Counted from the stretch's first letter, positions 7,208-15,942 are shown. The stretch is 64,000 nt of DNA from JAJVHZ01 sp041395385 (GCA_041395385.1 JAWLAN010000012.1:62001-126000), one strand, 5' to 3'. A program made the numbers and translations. Notes: generated from the letters alone by a model not told the origin.

Positions 7208-8280
7208 TGACCGCTTGCGCGCCGCGCCGCCTCGCCTTCCTCGATCGCTACCTCACCGCCTGGATCCTGCTGGCCATGGCCGCCGGAGTCGTTCTCGGCG
7301 CCGCCGCCCCCGCCCTGCCCGCGTGGCTGACGGGCGCAAGCATCGGCGGCACCAACATACCCATCGCCGCGGGCCTCATCCTGATGATGTATCTGCCGCT
7401 CGCGCGCGTGCGCTACGAGGAGCTGCCGCGGGTGTTCCGCGACCGCCGCCTGCTGGCGCTCTCGCTGCTGCAGAACTGGCTCATCGGTCCGCTCCTCATG
7501 TTCGGCCTCGCGGTGCTGTTCCTGCGCAATCATCCCGACTACATGACCGGGCTCATCCTCATCGGACTGGCGCGGTGCATCGCCATGGTCATCGTCTGGA
7601 ACCAGCTCGCCGCGGGCGACAACGAATATGTCGCCGCGCTGGTGGCCTTCAACAGCCTGTTCCAGCTGCTGTTCTTCAGCGTCTACGCATGGTTCTTCAT
7701 CACCGTGCTGCCCGGCTGGATCGGCTTGGCCGGGCAGGTCGTGGAGGTGAGCTTTCGCACCATCGCCATGAGCGTGCTGGTCTACCTGGGCATCCCGTTC
7801 CTGCTCGGCTATCTCACCCGCGCCTGGCTGATGCGTGCGCGCGGCAGGGCCTGGTACGAATCGGTCTTCGTTCCCCGCGCCGCGCCCGTCACGCTGTACG
7901 CGCTGCTGTTCACCATCGTCGCGATGTTCACGCTGAAGGGCGGCCTGGTGCTGCAACTGCCGCTCGACGTCGCGCGCATCGCCCTGCCGCTCGCGCTGTA
8001 CTTCGTCACCATGTTCCTGCTGAGCTTCCTGAGCGGCAGGCTCATCGGCGCGGACTACGCGCGCACCACTGCGGCCTCCTTCACAGCGGCCAGCAACAAC
8101 TTCGAGCTCGCCATCGCCGTGGCGATCGCCGCCTGGGGACTGACCTCGCCCGTGGCCTTTGCGACGGTGATCGGTCCGCTGGTGGAGGTGCCGGTGCTGA
8201 TCGCGCTGGTGCGCGTGGCGCTGTGGCTGCGCGAGCGTCTGTTCGCCCCGGCACGGCCAGCCGCCGCGACGGCGCGCTGA
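7207..8280 (+). CDS. acr3: ACR3-family arsenite efflux permease
   Basis: A 357-residue inner-membrane carrier with about ten hydrophobic segments. The family signature GLARCIAMVIVWNQLA covers residues 120-135 and includes C124, the conserved cysteine needed for arsenite transport in Acr3 proteins. Another conserved stretch is AASFTAASNNFELAIAVAIA near residues 295-315. Acr3 exports As(OH)3, completing the pathway organoarsenical to arsenite (ArsI), arsenate to arsenite (ArsC), arsenite out (Acr3). It is the last gene of the operon; 108 bases follow before tcdA. Confidence 0.95.
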   Translation: MTACAPRRLAFLDRYLTAWILLAMAAGVVLGAAAPALPAWLTGASIGGTNIPIAAGLILMMYLPLARVRYEELPRVFRDRRLLALSLLQNWLIGPLLMFGLAVLFLRNHPDYMTGLILIGLARCIAMVIVWNQLAAGDNEYVAALVAFNSLFQLLFFSVYAWFFITVLPGWIGLAGQVVEVSFRTIAMSVLVYLGIPFLLGYLTRAWLMRARGRAWYESVFVPRAAPVTLYALLFTIVAMFTLKGGLVLQLPLDVARIALPLALYFVTMFLLSFLSGRLIGADYARTTAASFTAASNNFELAIAVAIAAWGLTSPVAFATVIGPLVEVPVLIALVRVALWLRERLFAPARPAAATAR

Positions 8281-8311
8281 CCGGCCGGGACGCGCCGCCG
8301 GCCGCCTGCGC

Positions 8312-8317
8312 TAGAAT
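8312..8317 (+). promoter_or_regulatory. -10 box TAGAAT upstream of tcdA
   Basis: TAGAAT matches five of six -10 positions. It stands seven bases before an ATG at 8325 that opens an 18-codon frame (8325-8381), and 72 bases before the tcdA ATG. No clear -35 is visible. It probably drives tcdA and the genes after it. Confidence 0.45.
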
Positions 8318-8324
8318 CCGTGGC

Positions 8325-8381
8325 ATGACACGCACCTCTGCGCGCCGCGCGCCCGCACGCGGCTCGATACGCGCGGCCTGA
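8325..8381 (+). CDS. possible 18-codon leader peptide before tcdA
   Basis: ATG at 8325, seven bases after a TAGAAT box, opens a short frame (MTRTSARRAPARGSIRAA) ending seven bases before the tcdA ATG. It is rich in Arg and Ala. If the transcript starts where the -10 box predicts, this would be a leaderless upstream reading frame, possibly influencing tcdA translation. Arg-rich short frames are also expected by chance in GC-rich DNA. Confidence 0.25.
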   Translation: MTRTSARRAPARGSIRAA

Positions 8382-8388
8382 CGGCGCC

Positions 8389-9222
8389 ATGACTGCCGCG
8401 CACGACACCGATCGCCGCTTCGGCGGCACGCGCCGCCTCTACGGCGATGCGGCCTTCGCGCGCTTCCGCCGAGCGCACGTCGGCGTCATCGGTGTCGGCG
8501 GCGTGGGCTCCTGGGCGGCCGAGGCGCTGGCGCGCACCGCCATCGGCAGGCTGACGCTGTTCGACATGGACCACATCGTCGAATCCAACGTCAACCGCCA
8601 GCTGCACGCGCTGGACGGCGCCTTCGGCAGGGCGAAGGTGATCGCGATGGCGGAACGGCTGTGCGCGATCAATCCCGAGTGCGGCGTCACGGCCGTGGAG
8701 GACTTCGTCACGCCGGAGAATCTCGAGGAGATGCTGAAGCGCGACTTCGACTGGGTCATCGACTGCGCCGACAACTTTCGCGTCAAGGCGGCGATCATCG
8801 CCCACTGCAAGCGCCGCAGGATCCGGATCCTCACCGTCGGGGCAGCCGGCGGCCTGACCGATCCGCAGGGCGTGAAGATCGCCGATCTCAGCAGGACCGT
8901 GCAGGACCCGCTGCTGGCGCGCACACGCAAGCAGCTGCGGGCGCGGCACGGCTTCACGCGCAATCTGAAGCGGCGTTTCGACATTCCCTGCGTGTGCTCC
9001 GAGGCGCAGCTCAGCTATTACGCGCCCGACGGCGGCGTCACGCGCCAGAAGCCCGCGCGCCGCGGCGCCTCGAGCTCGGCCCTGAGCTGCGCCGGCGGCA
9101 TGGGCTCGGTGATGACCGTGACCGCCACCTTCGGCCTGGTCGCCGTATCGCACGTGTTGAAGCGTCTGGCCGCATCGCCGACCGCGACCGGCGTCGGGCA
9201 GCATGAACACGCCTGCGTGTGA
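8389..9222 (+). CDS. tcdA: tRNA threonylcarbamoyladenosine dehydratase
   Basis: A 277-residue E1/ThiF-like enzyme that converts t6A37 to cyclic ct6A37 on ANN-decoding tRNAs using ATP and sulfur-relay partners (CsdA/CsdE). The nucleotide loop GVGGVGSWAAEAL is at about 36-48, the DMDHIVESNVNRQ motif at about 60-72, and the DCADNFRVKAAI segment at about 126-137. CsdL/TcdA features FDIPCVCSEAQLSYY and the C-terminal SSSALSCAGGMGSVM are present. Its 3' end overlaps by 20 bases the earliest possible start of the radical SAM gene. Confidence 0.93.
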   Translation: MTAAHDTDRRFGGTRRLYGDAAFARFRRAHVGVIGVGGVGSWAAEALARTAIGRLTLFDMDHIVESNVNRQLHALDGAFGRAKVIAMAERLCAINPECGVTAVEDFVTPENLEEMLKRDFDWVIDCADNFRVKAAIIAHCKRRRIRILTVGAAGGLTDPQGVKIADLSRTVQDPLLARTRKQLRARHGFTRNLKRRFDIPCVCSEAQLSYYAPDGGVTRQKPARRGASSSALSCAGGMGSVMTVTATFGLVAVSHVLKRLAASPTATGVGQHEHACV

Positions 9223-9241
9223 AGCACCTCGCCGGCTGACG

Positions 9242-10786
9242 ATGGACCACGCCCGCGACAGCGCCCGGCCCACCATCGTCCTTGCGACGCTGAACGCCAA
9301 GTACATCCACGCCGCGCTCGGCCTGCGCTACCTGCTGGCCAACATGGGCGGGCTCGGCGCGCAAACGGCGCTGCGCGAGTACGTCATCGGCCAGCGGCCG
9401 GCCGACATCGCCGAGGACCTGCTCGCGTTCCGCCCCCGCGTCGTCGGCCTGGGCGTGTACATCTGGAACGTGGAGGAGACGGCCAGGCTGGTCGCGCTCA
9501 TCAAGGCGATCGCGCCGGAGGTGACCGTGGTACTGGGCGGGCCCGAGGTCAGCCACGAGCTTGACACCTCGCCGATCGCGGCGCTGGCCGACTACGTCGT
9601 CACGGGCTGGGGCGAGGTGAGCTTCCCGCGGCTCTGCCGCGCGCTGCTGGACGGCGAGCGCCCGCCGGTGCGCGTGATCGCGGGCGAGCAGCCGCCGCTC
9701 GACGCGCTCGCCCTGCCCTACCGGCATTACAGCGACGCCGACATCGCCAGCCGCCTCCTCTACGTGGAGGCATCGCGCGGCTGCCCGTTCAGGTGCGAGT
9801 TCTGCCTCTCGGCGCTGGACAAGACCGCCTGGCCGTTCGACCTGGAGCGCTTTCTCGCCGAGATGCAGTCGCTGCACGCGCGCGGCGCGCGTCATTTCAA
9901 GTTCGTCGATCGCACCTTCAATCTCAGTGTCCGAAGCAGCCTCAGGATCCTCGAGTTCTTTCTCGCCCGCATGGACGATCGGCTGTTCCTGCACTTCGAG
10001 CTGGTGCCCGACCACCTGCCCGAGGCCCTGAAGTCAGCGATCGCGCGCTTCCCTCCCGGTTCGCTGCAGTTCGAGATCGGCATCCAGACGCTGAACCCGG
10101 AGGTGCAGGCCCTGATCAGCCGCCGGCAGGACGACCGCAAGGCGCTCGAGAACCTGCGCTGGCTGCGCGAACACACGCACGCGCACATCCACGCCGACCT
10201 CATCGCCGGCCTGCCGGGCGAGGACCTCGCGAGCTTCGCCCGCGGCTTCGATGCCCTCTACGCGCAGCGCCCGCACGAGATCCAGGTCGGTATCCTGAAA
10301 CGCCTGCGCGGCACGCCCATCGTCCGCCACACCAAAGCGTTCGGGATGCGCTACAACCCGCATCCGCCCTACAACGTGCTCGCCACCGATCGCATCGACT
10401 TCTCAATCATGCAGCGCATCGGCCGTTTCGCGCGCTACTGGGATCTGATCGGCAACTCCGGACGCTTCGTGCATTCCATGACGGGCCTGCTCGGCGACGC
10501 CCCGTTCGCGCGCTTCATGCGCCTCACCGACTGGCTGTACGAGCGCACCGGACAGACCCATCAGTTCGCCGTCGATCGCCTCTTCGACCTGATCGCGGAG
10601 TTCCTGACGGGGGAGCTGCGGCTCCCGGAGGCGGGAGCGCTGGCGCCGCTGGCGCGCGATTACCTCGAGAGCGGCCAGCGCGGCAGCCCGGCGTTCCTCG
10701 CACGCGCGCCCGAGCCGCCCCGGCCGAGGCGACGCATGCGGCGCGGCGCCACCGTCGCGCGCCAGGATCGGCACCGCCGGGACTGA
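9242..10786 (+). CDS. B12-binding domain radical SAM protein (DUF4080-type)
   Basis: A 514-residue enzyme. Residues about 10-150 form a cobalamin-binding-like Rossmann domain (GLGVYIWNVEET, VVLGGPEVSHE). The radical SAM [4Fe-4S] motif follows at C181, C185 and C188 (SRGCPFRCEFCLS). The C-terminal region (about 350-470) resembles DUF4080, found in a group of anaerobe-like and proteobacterial B12 radical SAM proteins of unknown substrate. The far C-terminus is basic and Pro-rich. An upstream in-frame ATG at 9203 would add 13 residues and overlap tcdA. It is likely co-transcribed with tcdA and greB; substrate unknown. Confidence 0.85.
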   Translation: MDHARDSARPTIVLATLNAKYIHAALGLRYLLANMGGLGAQTALREYVIGQRPADIAEDLLAFRPRVVGLGVYIWNVEETARLVALIKAIAPEVTVVLGGPEVSHELDTSPIAALADYVVTGWGEVSFPRLCRALLDGERPPVRVIAGEQPPLDALALPYRHYSDADIASRLLYVEASRGCPFRCEFCLSALDKTAWPFDLERFLAEMQSLHARGARHFKFVDRTFNLSVRSSLRILEFFLARMDDRLFLHFELVPDHLPEALKSAIARFPPGSLQFEIGIQTLNPEVQALISRRQDDRKALENLRWLREHTHAHIHADLIAGLPGEDLASFARGFDALYAQRPHEIQVGILKRLRGTPIVRHTKAFGMRYNPHPPYNVLATDRIDFSIMQRIGRFARYWDLIGNSGRFVHSMTGLLGDAPFARFMRLTDWLYERTGQTHQFAVDRLFDLIAEFLTGELRLPEAGALAPLARDYLESGQRGSPAFLARAPEPPRPRRRMRRGATVARQDRHRRD

Positions 10787-10792
10787 GCCGGC

Positions 10793-11287
10793 ATGTCTCG
10801 CTGGCGTCCGCCGCCGCCGAAGTCCTCGCCCTACGTGACGGCGAAGGGGTTCGCCGCCCTGCAGGAGGAATTGCGCGCGCTCTGGGAGCGGCGCAACGAC
10901 GTCGTCAAGCATCTCGCCGCCGCGGCCGCCGAGGGCGATCGCTCGGAGAACGCCGAGTACATCTATCGCAAGAAGGAACTGCGCGAGCTCGACCGTCGTA
11001 TCGGCTATCTGCAGCGGCGGCTGCCGGCGTTGAAGGTGGTGACACAGGCGCCGGCTGATCCCGATCGCGTCTATTTCGGCGCCACGGTCGCGCTGGAAGC
11101 CGAGGATGGAACCCTCAGCGCCTACCGGATCGTCGGTCCCGACGAGACCAATCCCGAGGAGGGCCGCATCAGCGTCGACTCGCCGATGGCCCGTGCGCTG
11201 CTGAAACGCGCCGTCGACGAGGAGGTCGTGCTGCGAACCGGGGCGGCGACGAGCCGGTACGTCATCATCGACATCCGCTACGACTGA
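10793..11287 (+). CDS. greB: transcription elongation factor GreB
   Basis: A 164-residue Gre factor. The N-terminal coiled coil (about 15-85) carries the acidic tip AAAEGDRSENAEYIY (residues about 45-59), whose Asp and Glu coordinate the second Mg2+ in RNA polymerase for cleavage of backtracked RNA. The C-terminal FKBP-like domain includes YFGATVALEAEDG and YRIVGPDETNPEEGRIS. The GRISVDSPMARALL segment and the longer basic N-terminus favour GreB over GreA. It follows the radical SAM gene by six bases. Confidence 0.93.
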   Translation: MSRWRPPPPKSSPYVTAKGFAALQEELRALWERRNDVVKHLAAAAAEGDRSENAEYIYRKKELRELDRRIGYLQRRLPALKVVTQAPADPDRVYFGATVALEAEDGTLSAYRIVGPDETNPEEGRISVDSPMARALLKRAVDEEVVLRTGAATSRYVIIDIRYD

Positions 11288-11302
11288 ACGGCTGAGCGGA
11301 AT

Positions 11303-11350
11303 TGCCGGTCGCGTCCCGTTCGCCGTCCCAGTCGCCGTTCCGGTCGCGGG
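11303..11350. repeat. imperfect 12-bp tandem repeat, four units
   Basis: Four consecutive 12-base units (TGCCGGTCGCGT, CCCGTTCGCCGT, CCCAGTCGCCGT, TCCGGTCGCGGG) share the core NNTCGC(C/G)G(T/G). They lie between the convergent greB and CNT transporter genes, in non-coding DNA. Confidence 0.55.
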
Positions 11351-11404
11351 GCCGGCGCGCCTTGATGTCAAGCGCAGTCGGGAACGCAGCTAGACATCAC
11401 GGTA

Positions 11405-11431
11405 GCTCGCGGGACAGGATGTCCCGCGAGC
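11405..11431. repeat. perfect 12-bp inverted repeat with 3-base loop (REP-like or terminator hairpin)
   Basis: GCTCGCGGGACA (11405-11416), loop GGA, then TGTCCCGCGAGC (11420-11431). It lies between convergent genes, so it could act as a bidirectional terminator, but no T-tract follows on either strand. It may instead be a dispersed palindromic (REP-like) element. Confidence 0.6.
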
Positions 11432-11500
11432 GGTAGCCGGCCCTGCGACCGGAATGGCGCGCTGACCTGGCCTTCCGCTCCGGGCTTTGGCGGCGTCGGT

Positions 11501-12745
11501 TCAGATGAACAGCCCCACGATCGCCGCCGTCAACAGCGTGGCGAGCGTGCCGGAGAGCACGGAGCGCAGACCCAGCTGCACGATCTCCTCGCGCCGATCC
11601 GGCGCCATCGTGCCGAGCCCGCCGATCAGGATCCCGAGGCTGCCGAAGTTGGCGAATCCGCACATGGCGTAGAGCATGATCGTCTGGCTGCGTGCGCTGA
11701 GCGCGCCCTCCGGCAGGGCGGCCATGTCCAGGTAGGCGATGAACTCGTTCAGTATCGTCTTCGTCCCCATGAGCGCGCCGGCCGCGCCGGCCTCCTCCCA
11801 GGGGATGCCGATCAGCCACATCACCGGCGCCATCAGCACGCCGAGCGCGCGCTGCAGCGTGACCGGCTCGCCGGCCCACGGCGGCAGCAGTCCGAGCACG
11901 AGGTTGGCCAGGTGCACCAGCGCCACGAACACCACCAGCATCGCCACGATGTTGATGAGCAGCTCCACCCCGGCGATGGCGCCCTTCGCGATCGCATCCA
12001 TGCTGGAGCTCGCCGGCTGCGGCGGCGTCAGCTCGCCGGTGGTCACGCGCTCGCCGGCCGGCACCATCACCGCCGCGAGCAGTATCGCGCCCGGCGTGCT
12101 GACCAGCGAGGCGGTGATGATATGGCCCATGGCGTCCGGCATCGAGTTGGCGAGAAAGCTCGCGTAGAGGAACATCACCGTGCCGGCGATGGTGGCCATG
12201 CCGCAGGTCATCACCGAGAACAGCTCGCCGCGCGTCATCGCCTGCAGATAGGGCCGGACGAGCAGCGGCGCCTCGATCATGCCGACGAAGACGTCGGCGG
12301 CGGCCGAGAGCCCGACCGCCCCGCCCACCCCCATGACCCGCTGCAGCACGCGCGAGATGGCCCGCACGACCGCCGGCAGCACCCGCCAGTAGAACAGCAG
12401 CGAGGACAGCGCGCTGACCACCAGCACCAGCGGCAGCGCGCGGAAGGCCAGCACGAAGCTGCGCCCCGGCGCGGTCTCGGCATAGGGAAGCTCGCCGCCC
12501 CCGAGAAAGCCGAACACGAAGGTCGTCCCCGCCGCGGTCGCCCGCTCCAGCGACATCAGCGCCTCGTTCAAGGCGAGGAAGACGCCCTTGAACTGCGGAA
12601 CCTTCAGCAGCACGGTGGCGACGAGGAGCTGCAACAGCATGCCCGCGATCACCGTGCGCCAGGGAAACGCCCGCCTGTTCTCGCTCACCAGCCACGCGAA
12701 CCCGAGTATGGCCGCGATGCCCAAGACGCCCTGTGCAAAGTGCAT
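11501..12745 (-). CDS. concentrative nucleoside transporter (NupC/CNT family)
   Basis: A 414-residue inner-membrane symporter of the CNT family, which takes up nucleosides with H+ or Na+. The N-terminal CNT region (about 8-80), a gate domain and the C-terminal CNT domain are all present. Family motifs include ADVFVGMIEAPLLVRPYL, CGMATIAGTVMFLYA, GTKTILNEFIAYLDMA and MCGFANFGSLGILIGGLG, where the last is the signature of the nucleoside site. A good GGGAGGAC ribosome site precedes ATG 12745. It is monocistronic, convergent with greB, with a possible TAAAGT -10 on the minus strand at 12776-12781. Confidence 0.93.
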   Translation of the reverse strand: MHFAQGVLGIAAILGFAWLVSENRRAFPWRTVIAGMLLQLLVATVLLKVPQFKGVFLALNEALMSLERATAAGTTFVFGFLGGGELPYAETAPGRSFVLAFRALPLVLVVSALSSLLFYWRVLPAVVRAISRVLQRVMGVGGAVGLSAAADVFVGMIEAPLLVRPYLQAMTRGELFSVMTCGMATIAGTVMFLYASFLANSMPDAMGHIITASLVSTPGAILLAAVMVPAGERVTTGELTPPQPASSSMDAIAKGAIAGVELLINIVAMLVVFVALVHLANLVLGLLPPWAGEPVTLQRALGVLMAPVMWLIGIPWEEAGAAGALMGTKTILNEFIAYLDMAALPEGALSARSQTIMLYAMCGFANFGSLGILIGGLGTMAPDRREEIVQLGLRSVLSGTLATLLTAAIVGLFI

Positions 12746-12884
12746 TTGCCGTCCTCCCGCGCCTGCCTGCCGGCCACTTTAGCGCATGCGCGCGTGCAAG
12801 TTGCCGCCGTGGCCTCTGGCCACCGCATTGGCATCGCCGTTACACTGCAGCCACCGCCTGCGAGCAGGCCAGAACGCTGCCGCC

Positions 12885-13268
12885 ATGAACCTCGAGAAAG
12901 TCATCTTCGGCTTCTTCATCGTGTTCGCCGCCACGCTGAACTTCGGCTTCGTGATCGGCGAGATCGACAACCCCGAGCATCACATGGTCTACGAGCTGTT
13001 CGCGGCCATCGTCGTCAACCTCATCGCGACCATACTGAAGTTCGGCGATCGCACGCAGGTCGGCGCGGTGCACCTGGCGACCAGCCTGGTGGCGGACCTG
13101 CAGCTCATCGCCGCGGCGATGGTGTGGGCCTATGCCAATCACCTGGCCGGCGGCGGCATCACGGCGCAGCAGATGGCCTCGGTCGTCTCGCTGGCCGGCG
13201 GCGCACTGTTCGCCAACGCGGTTTCCGTCATCCTGCTCATCGGCGAGACCCTGATGCTGCGCCGCTAG
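12885..13268 (+). CDS. DUF6394-like membrane protein
   Basis: A 127-residue protein with four hydrophobic segments (about 4-22, 36-52, 65-85 and 98-122). The first loop is acidic (GEIDNPEHH). I believe it belongs to the DUF6394 family of small gammaproteobacterial membrane proteins, from memory of its opening segment, without a search. It is 28 bases upstream of a K+ channel gene on the same strand, so the two are probably co-transcribed and could act together, for example as an accessory subunit. A TACACT -10-like box is present about 40 bases before the start. Confidence 0.65.
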   Translation: MNLEKVIFGFFIVFAATLNFGFVIGEIDNPEHHMVYELFAAIVVNLIATILKFGDRTQVGAVHLATSLVADLQLIAAAMVWAYANHLAGGGITAQQMASVVSLAGGALFANAVSVILLIGETLMLRR

Positions 13269-13296
13269 GCCGCCGGAGCCGGCGACGGGCACAAGC

Positions 13297-15039
13297 ATGA
13301 TCGGACCGGGTAACAGCATCCTGTTCCTCATCCTGCGGCGCATGCGCGCGCCGCTCATCGCCCTGGTGCTCATCTACGCGGTGTCGATGCTGGGACTGGT
13401 GTTCATTCCCGGCGTCGGCGCCGAGGGCGCGCCCGCGCCCCCGATGGGCTTCTTCCACGCCCTGTATTTCGTCAGCTACACCGCAACGACGATCGGCTTC
13501 GGCGAGATTCCTTCCGCCTTCAGCGAGGCGCAACGCCTGTGGACCATCGTCATCGTCTACCTGGCGGTACTCGGCTGGACCTACACGGTGCTCACGCTGC
13601 TGGCGCTGATCCAGGATCGCGGTTTCCAGGATGCCCTGCGCGCGATACGTTTCCGGCAGAAGGTGCGCGGACTGCGGGAACCGTTCTACCTCGTCTGCGG
13701 CTGCGGCGACACCGGCAAGCAGATACTGACCGCGCTCGATCGCCTCGACTGCCCCGCTGTCGCCCTGGAGATACAGGAAGGCCGCGTCCACGAACTGGAA
13801 TTGATGGACCTGCGCCGGGATGCGCTCGCCCTGATCGCCGACGCGCGGTCCCCCGCGGTGCTGCAGATGGCCGGCATCGACCACCCGCAGTGCCGCGGCG
13901 TGATCGCGGTGACCAACGACGACCAGGCCAACCTCGCCGTGGCGATGACGGCGCATCTGCTCAATCCGCAGGTGCAGGTGCTCGCCCGGACGGCAACGGT
14001 GCGCGTGACGGAAAATCTCGTCTCCATCGGGACCGAACAGATCGTCAATCCGTTCGAGAAGTTCGCCGACTATCTGGTGCTGGCAATGCGTGAGCCCGGC
14101 TGCTATCGCCTGATCGACTGGCTGATCGGCGTGCCGGGCGCGCGGCTGAAGCCGGAGCAGACACCGCCGCGCGGCGACTGGGTGATATGCGGCTACGGCC
14201 GCTTCGGTCGCGCCATTGAGTCACGGCTGCGCCAGGAGAAGGTGTCCGTGCGCGTCGTCGAACCCCGAATCGACGAGAGCGGGAACCGGGACACGACCGT
14301 CGGCGCCGGCACGGAGCGGCAGATCCTGGAGGGTGCCGGCATCCATCTTGCCGAAGGATTGGTGATCGCAACCGACGACGACATCGCCAATCTCGCCATT
14401 GCGGTCACAGCCCGCGAGGTGAATCCGGATCTCTTCGTCGTCATCCGCCAGAACTCGGCGGCCAACCAGGTCCTGTTCGAGGCGTTCGACGCCGATCTGG
14501 TCATGCAACCGAGCGAGATCATCGCGCGGGCTTGCCTGGCGCAGCTGACGACCCCGCTGCTCACGCGCTTTCTGCAGCACGTGAAGCGACAGCGCGATCA
14601 CTGGGCGGACAACGTCATCCTGCGCCTGCGCGACCGCATCGGCGAGGCGACGCCGCTCACCTGGGACGTGCGCGTGGACACGGCCGAGGCGGAGGCGATC
14701 GTGCCCGGGCTGCGCTCGCAGCCGGCATCGGTGCGCCTGGACGACCTGCTGCACGACCCGCGTCACCGGCGCGAATCCCTGCATTGCGAGGCCCTGCTGC
14801 TGCTGCGCGCCGGCAAGGAGACGGTGCTGCCGGCGCACGAGACCACGCTGCTCGAGGGCGATCAGCTGCTCTTTGCCGGCTCCGCGGGCGCCCGGCGGCT
14901 GCAGCGGATGATCCTGCAGGACGCGAACGTCCTGAGTTATGTGCAGACCGGGCGCGACGTCCCTGGCGGCTGGGTCTGGCGGTGGCTCGGGCGAGGCCGC
15001 GCTCGCGGCGGCGCGCCCGCGTCGGGAAGCGGCGCCTGA
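13297..15039 (+). CDS. potassium channel protein with two RCK/TrkA domains
   Basis: A 580-residue channel. Two membrane helices (about 17-37 and 82-105) enclose a pore loop whose filter is TTIGFGE (residues 64-70), a K+ filter with Phe in place of Tyr. Two Rossmann-type RCK (TrkA-N) domains follow, with nucleotide loops CGCGDTGKQI (about 132-141) and CGYGRFGRAI (about 293-302), then a TrkA-C-like region (about 440-535). Tandem RCK channels are gated by nucleotides, Ca2+ or NAD(H). The tail after about 550 is Arg/Gly-rich. It shares an apparent transcription unit with the DUF6394-like gene. Confidence 0.88.
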   Translation: MIGPGNSILFLILRRMRAPLIALVLIYAVSMLGLVFIPGVGAEGAPAPPMGFFHALYFVSYTATTIGFGEIPSAFSEAQRLWTIVIVYLAVLGWTYTVLTLLALIQDRGFQDALRAIRFRQKVRGLREPFYLVCGCGDTGKQILTALDRLDCPAVALEIQEGRVHELELMDLRRDALALIADARSPAVLQMAGIDHPQCRGVIAVTNDDQANLAVAMTAHLLNPQVQVLARTATVRVTENLVSIGTEQIVNPFEKFADYLVLAMREPGCYRLIDWLIGVPGARLKPEQTPPRGDWVICGYGRFGRAIESRLRQEKVSVRVVEPRIDESGNRDTTVGAGTERQILEGAGIHLAEGLVIATDDDIANLAIAVTAREVNPDLFVVIRQNSAANQVLFEAFDADLVMQPSEIIARACLAQLTTPLLTRFLQHVKRQRDHWADNVILRLRDRIGEATPLTWDVRVDTAEAEAIVPGLRSQPASVRLDDLLHDPRHRRESLHCEALLLLRAGKETVLPAHETTLLEGDQLLFAGSAGARRLQRMILQDANVLSYVQTGRDVPGGWVWRWLGRGRARGGAPASGSGA

Positions 15040-15106
15040 AAGGACCACGAGGGTCCGGACGGCGCTCCGGTGAATGATTGCGCCGCACGCGGCGACCCCG
15101 GCGCGC

Positions 15107-15904
15107 TCATACCCGCAGCAGCCAGCCGTTCAGGGCCGTCGCGAGCACTCGCGGAGGAAGCTCGCCGCCGACGGCGAGCAGCTTGGTGAACCAACCCGGC
15201 ACGACCGCGGTGCGGCCCTCGAACATGCCGCGCACTCCGGCCACCGCCGCCGCCTCGGCCTCCATCAGCGGCAGCCAGCGGAACAGGCGGGTCCGGGCCG
15301 CGCCGCCCACGGCGTCGAACTCGGTACGCGTCGGCCCCGGGCAAAGGGCCGTGACCGTGACGCCGGTGCCGCGCAACTCGACCGCCAGGGCGCGGGTCAG
15401 GGAGAGCACGTAACCTTTGGTCGCGTAATACACCGCCATGCCGGGACCGGCCGGTTGGAATCCCGCGAGCGAGGCGACGTTCAGGATGCGTCCGCTGCGA
15501 CGCTGCAGCATGCCCGGCAGCGCGAGCCGGGTCAGCGAGGTGAGCAGCTCCATGTTGAGCCGCACCATCCGTTCCACGGAATCGGGATCGGCATCCGCCA
15601 GATCGCCTGCCAGACCCACGCCGGCGTTGTTCACCAGCACCTCGATCCCGCTCGCGGGCTGCCCGATCGCGGTCCAGAGCCTGCCCGCGGCGCCCGCCTC
15701 ACTCAGATCCGCGGCAATGACCGTGACGGAAACCGAATGCGCGCGACGCAGCTCCCCGGCCAGCCGTTCCAGTCTTTCGATCCGCCGTGCCACCAGGACG
15801 ACGTCGAATCCGCGCGCGGCGAGCACGCGCGCGATCTCCGCGCCGATGCCGCTCGAGGCGCCGGTGATCAGTGCAAGGGGGTGGGTGTTCGACGCGCTGC
15901 GCAT
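15107..15904 (-). CDS. short-chain dehydrogenase/reductase (SDR)
   Basis: A 265-residue classical SDR. The NAD(P) loop TGASSGIGAE is at about 14-23 with Arg residues after strand 2 (VARRIERL) favouring NADPH. NNAG occurs at about 92-95, the catalytic Ser in NVASLAG and the YxxxK motif as YYATKGYV near 160. The C-terminus is hydrophobic (ATALNGWLLRV). Such proteins act on ketones, sterols or fatty-acid-like substrates; the exact substrate is not evident. It is divergent from a TetR gene across an operator-bearing 78-base gap, so the TetR protein very likely controls it. Confidence 0.9.
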   Translation of the reverse strand: MRSASNTHPLALITGASSGIGAEIARVLAARGFDVVLVARRIERLERLAGELRRAHSVSVTVIAADLSEAGAAGRLWTAIGQPASGIEVLVNNAGVGLAGDLADADPDSVERMVRLNMELLTSLTRLALPGMLQRRSGRILNVASLAGFQPAGPGMAVYYATKGYVLSLTRALAVELRGTGVTVTALCPGPTRTEFDAVGGAARTRLFRWLPLMEAEAAAVAGVRGMFEGRTAVVPGWFTKLLAVGGELPPRVLATALNGWLLRV

Positions 15905-15926
15905 GGACTCTCCGCCTGGACATTAA

Positions 15927-15942
15927 TATACTGAACCGTATA
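15927..15942. promoter_or_regulatory. palindromic TetR operator TATAC-TGAACC-GTATA
   Basis: A perfect inverted repeat, TATACTGAACCGTATA, sits midway between the divergent SDR and TetR genes. TetR-family dimers bind such short palindromes in the shared promoter region, so this is the probable operator controlling both genes. Confidence 0.7.
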
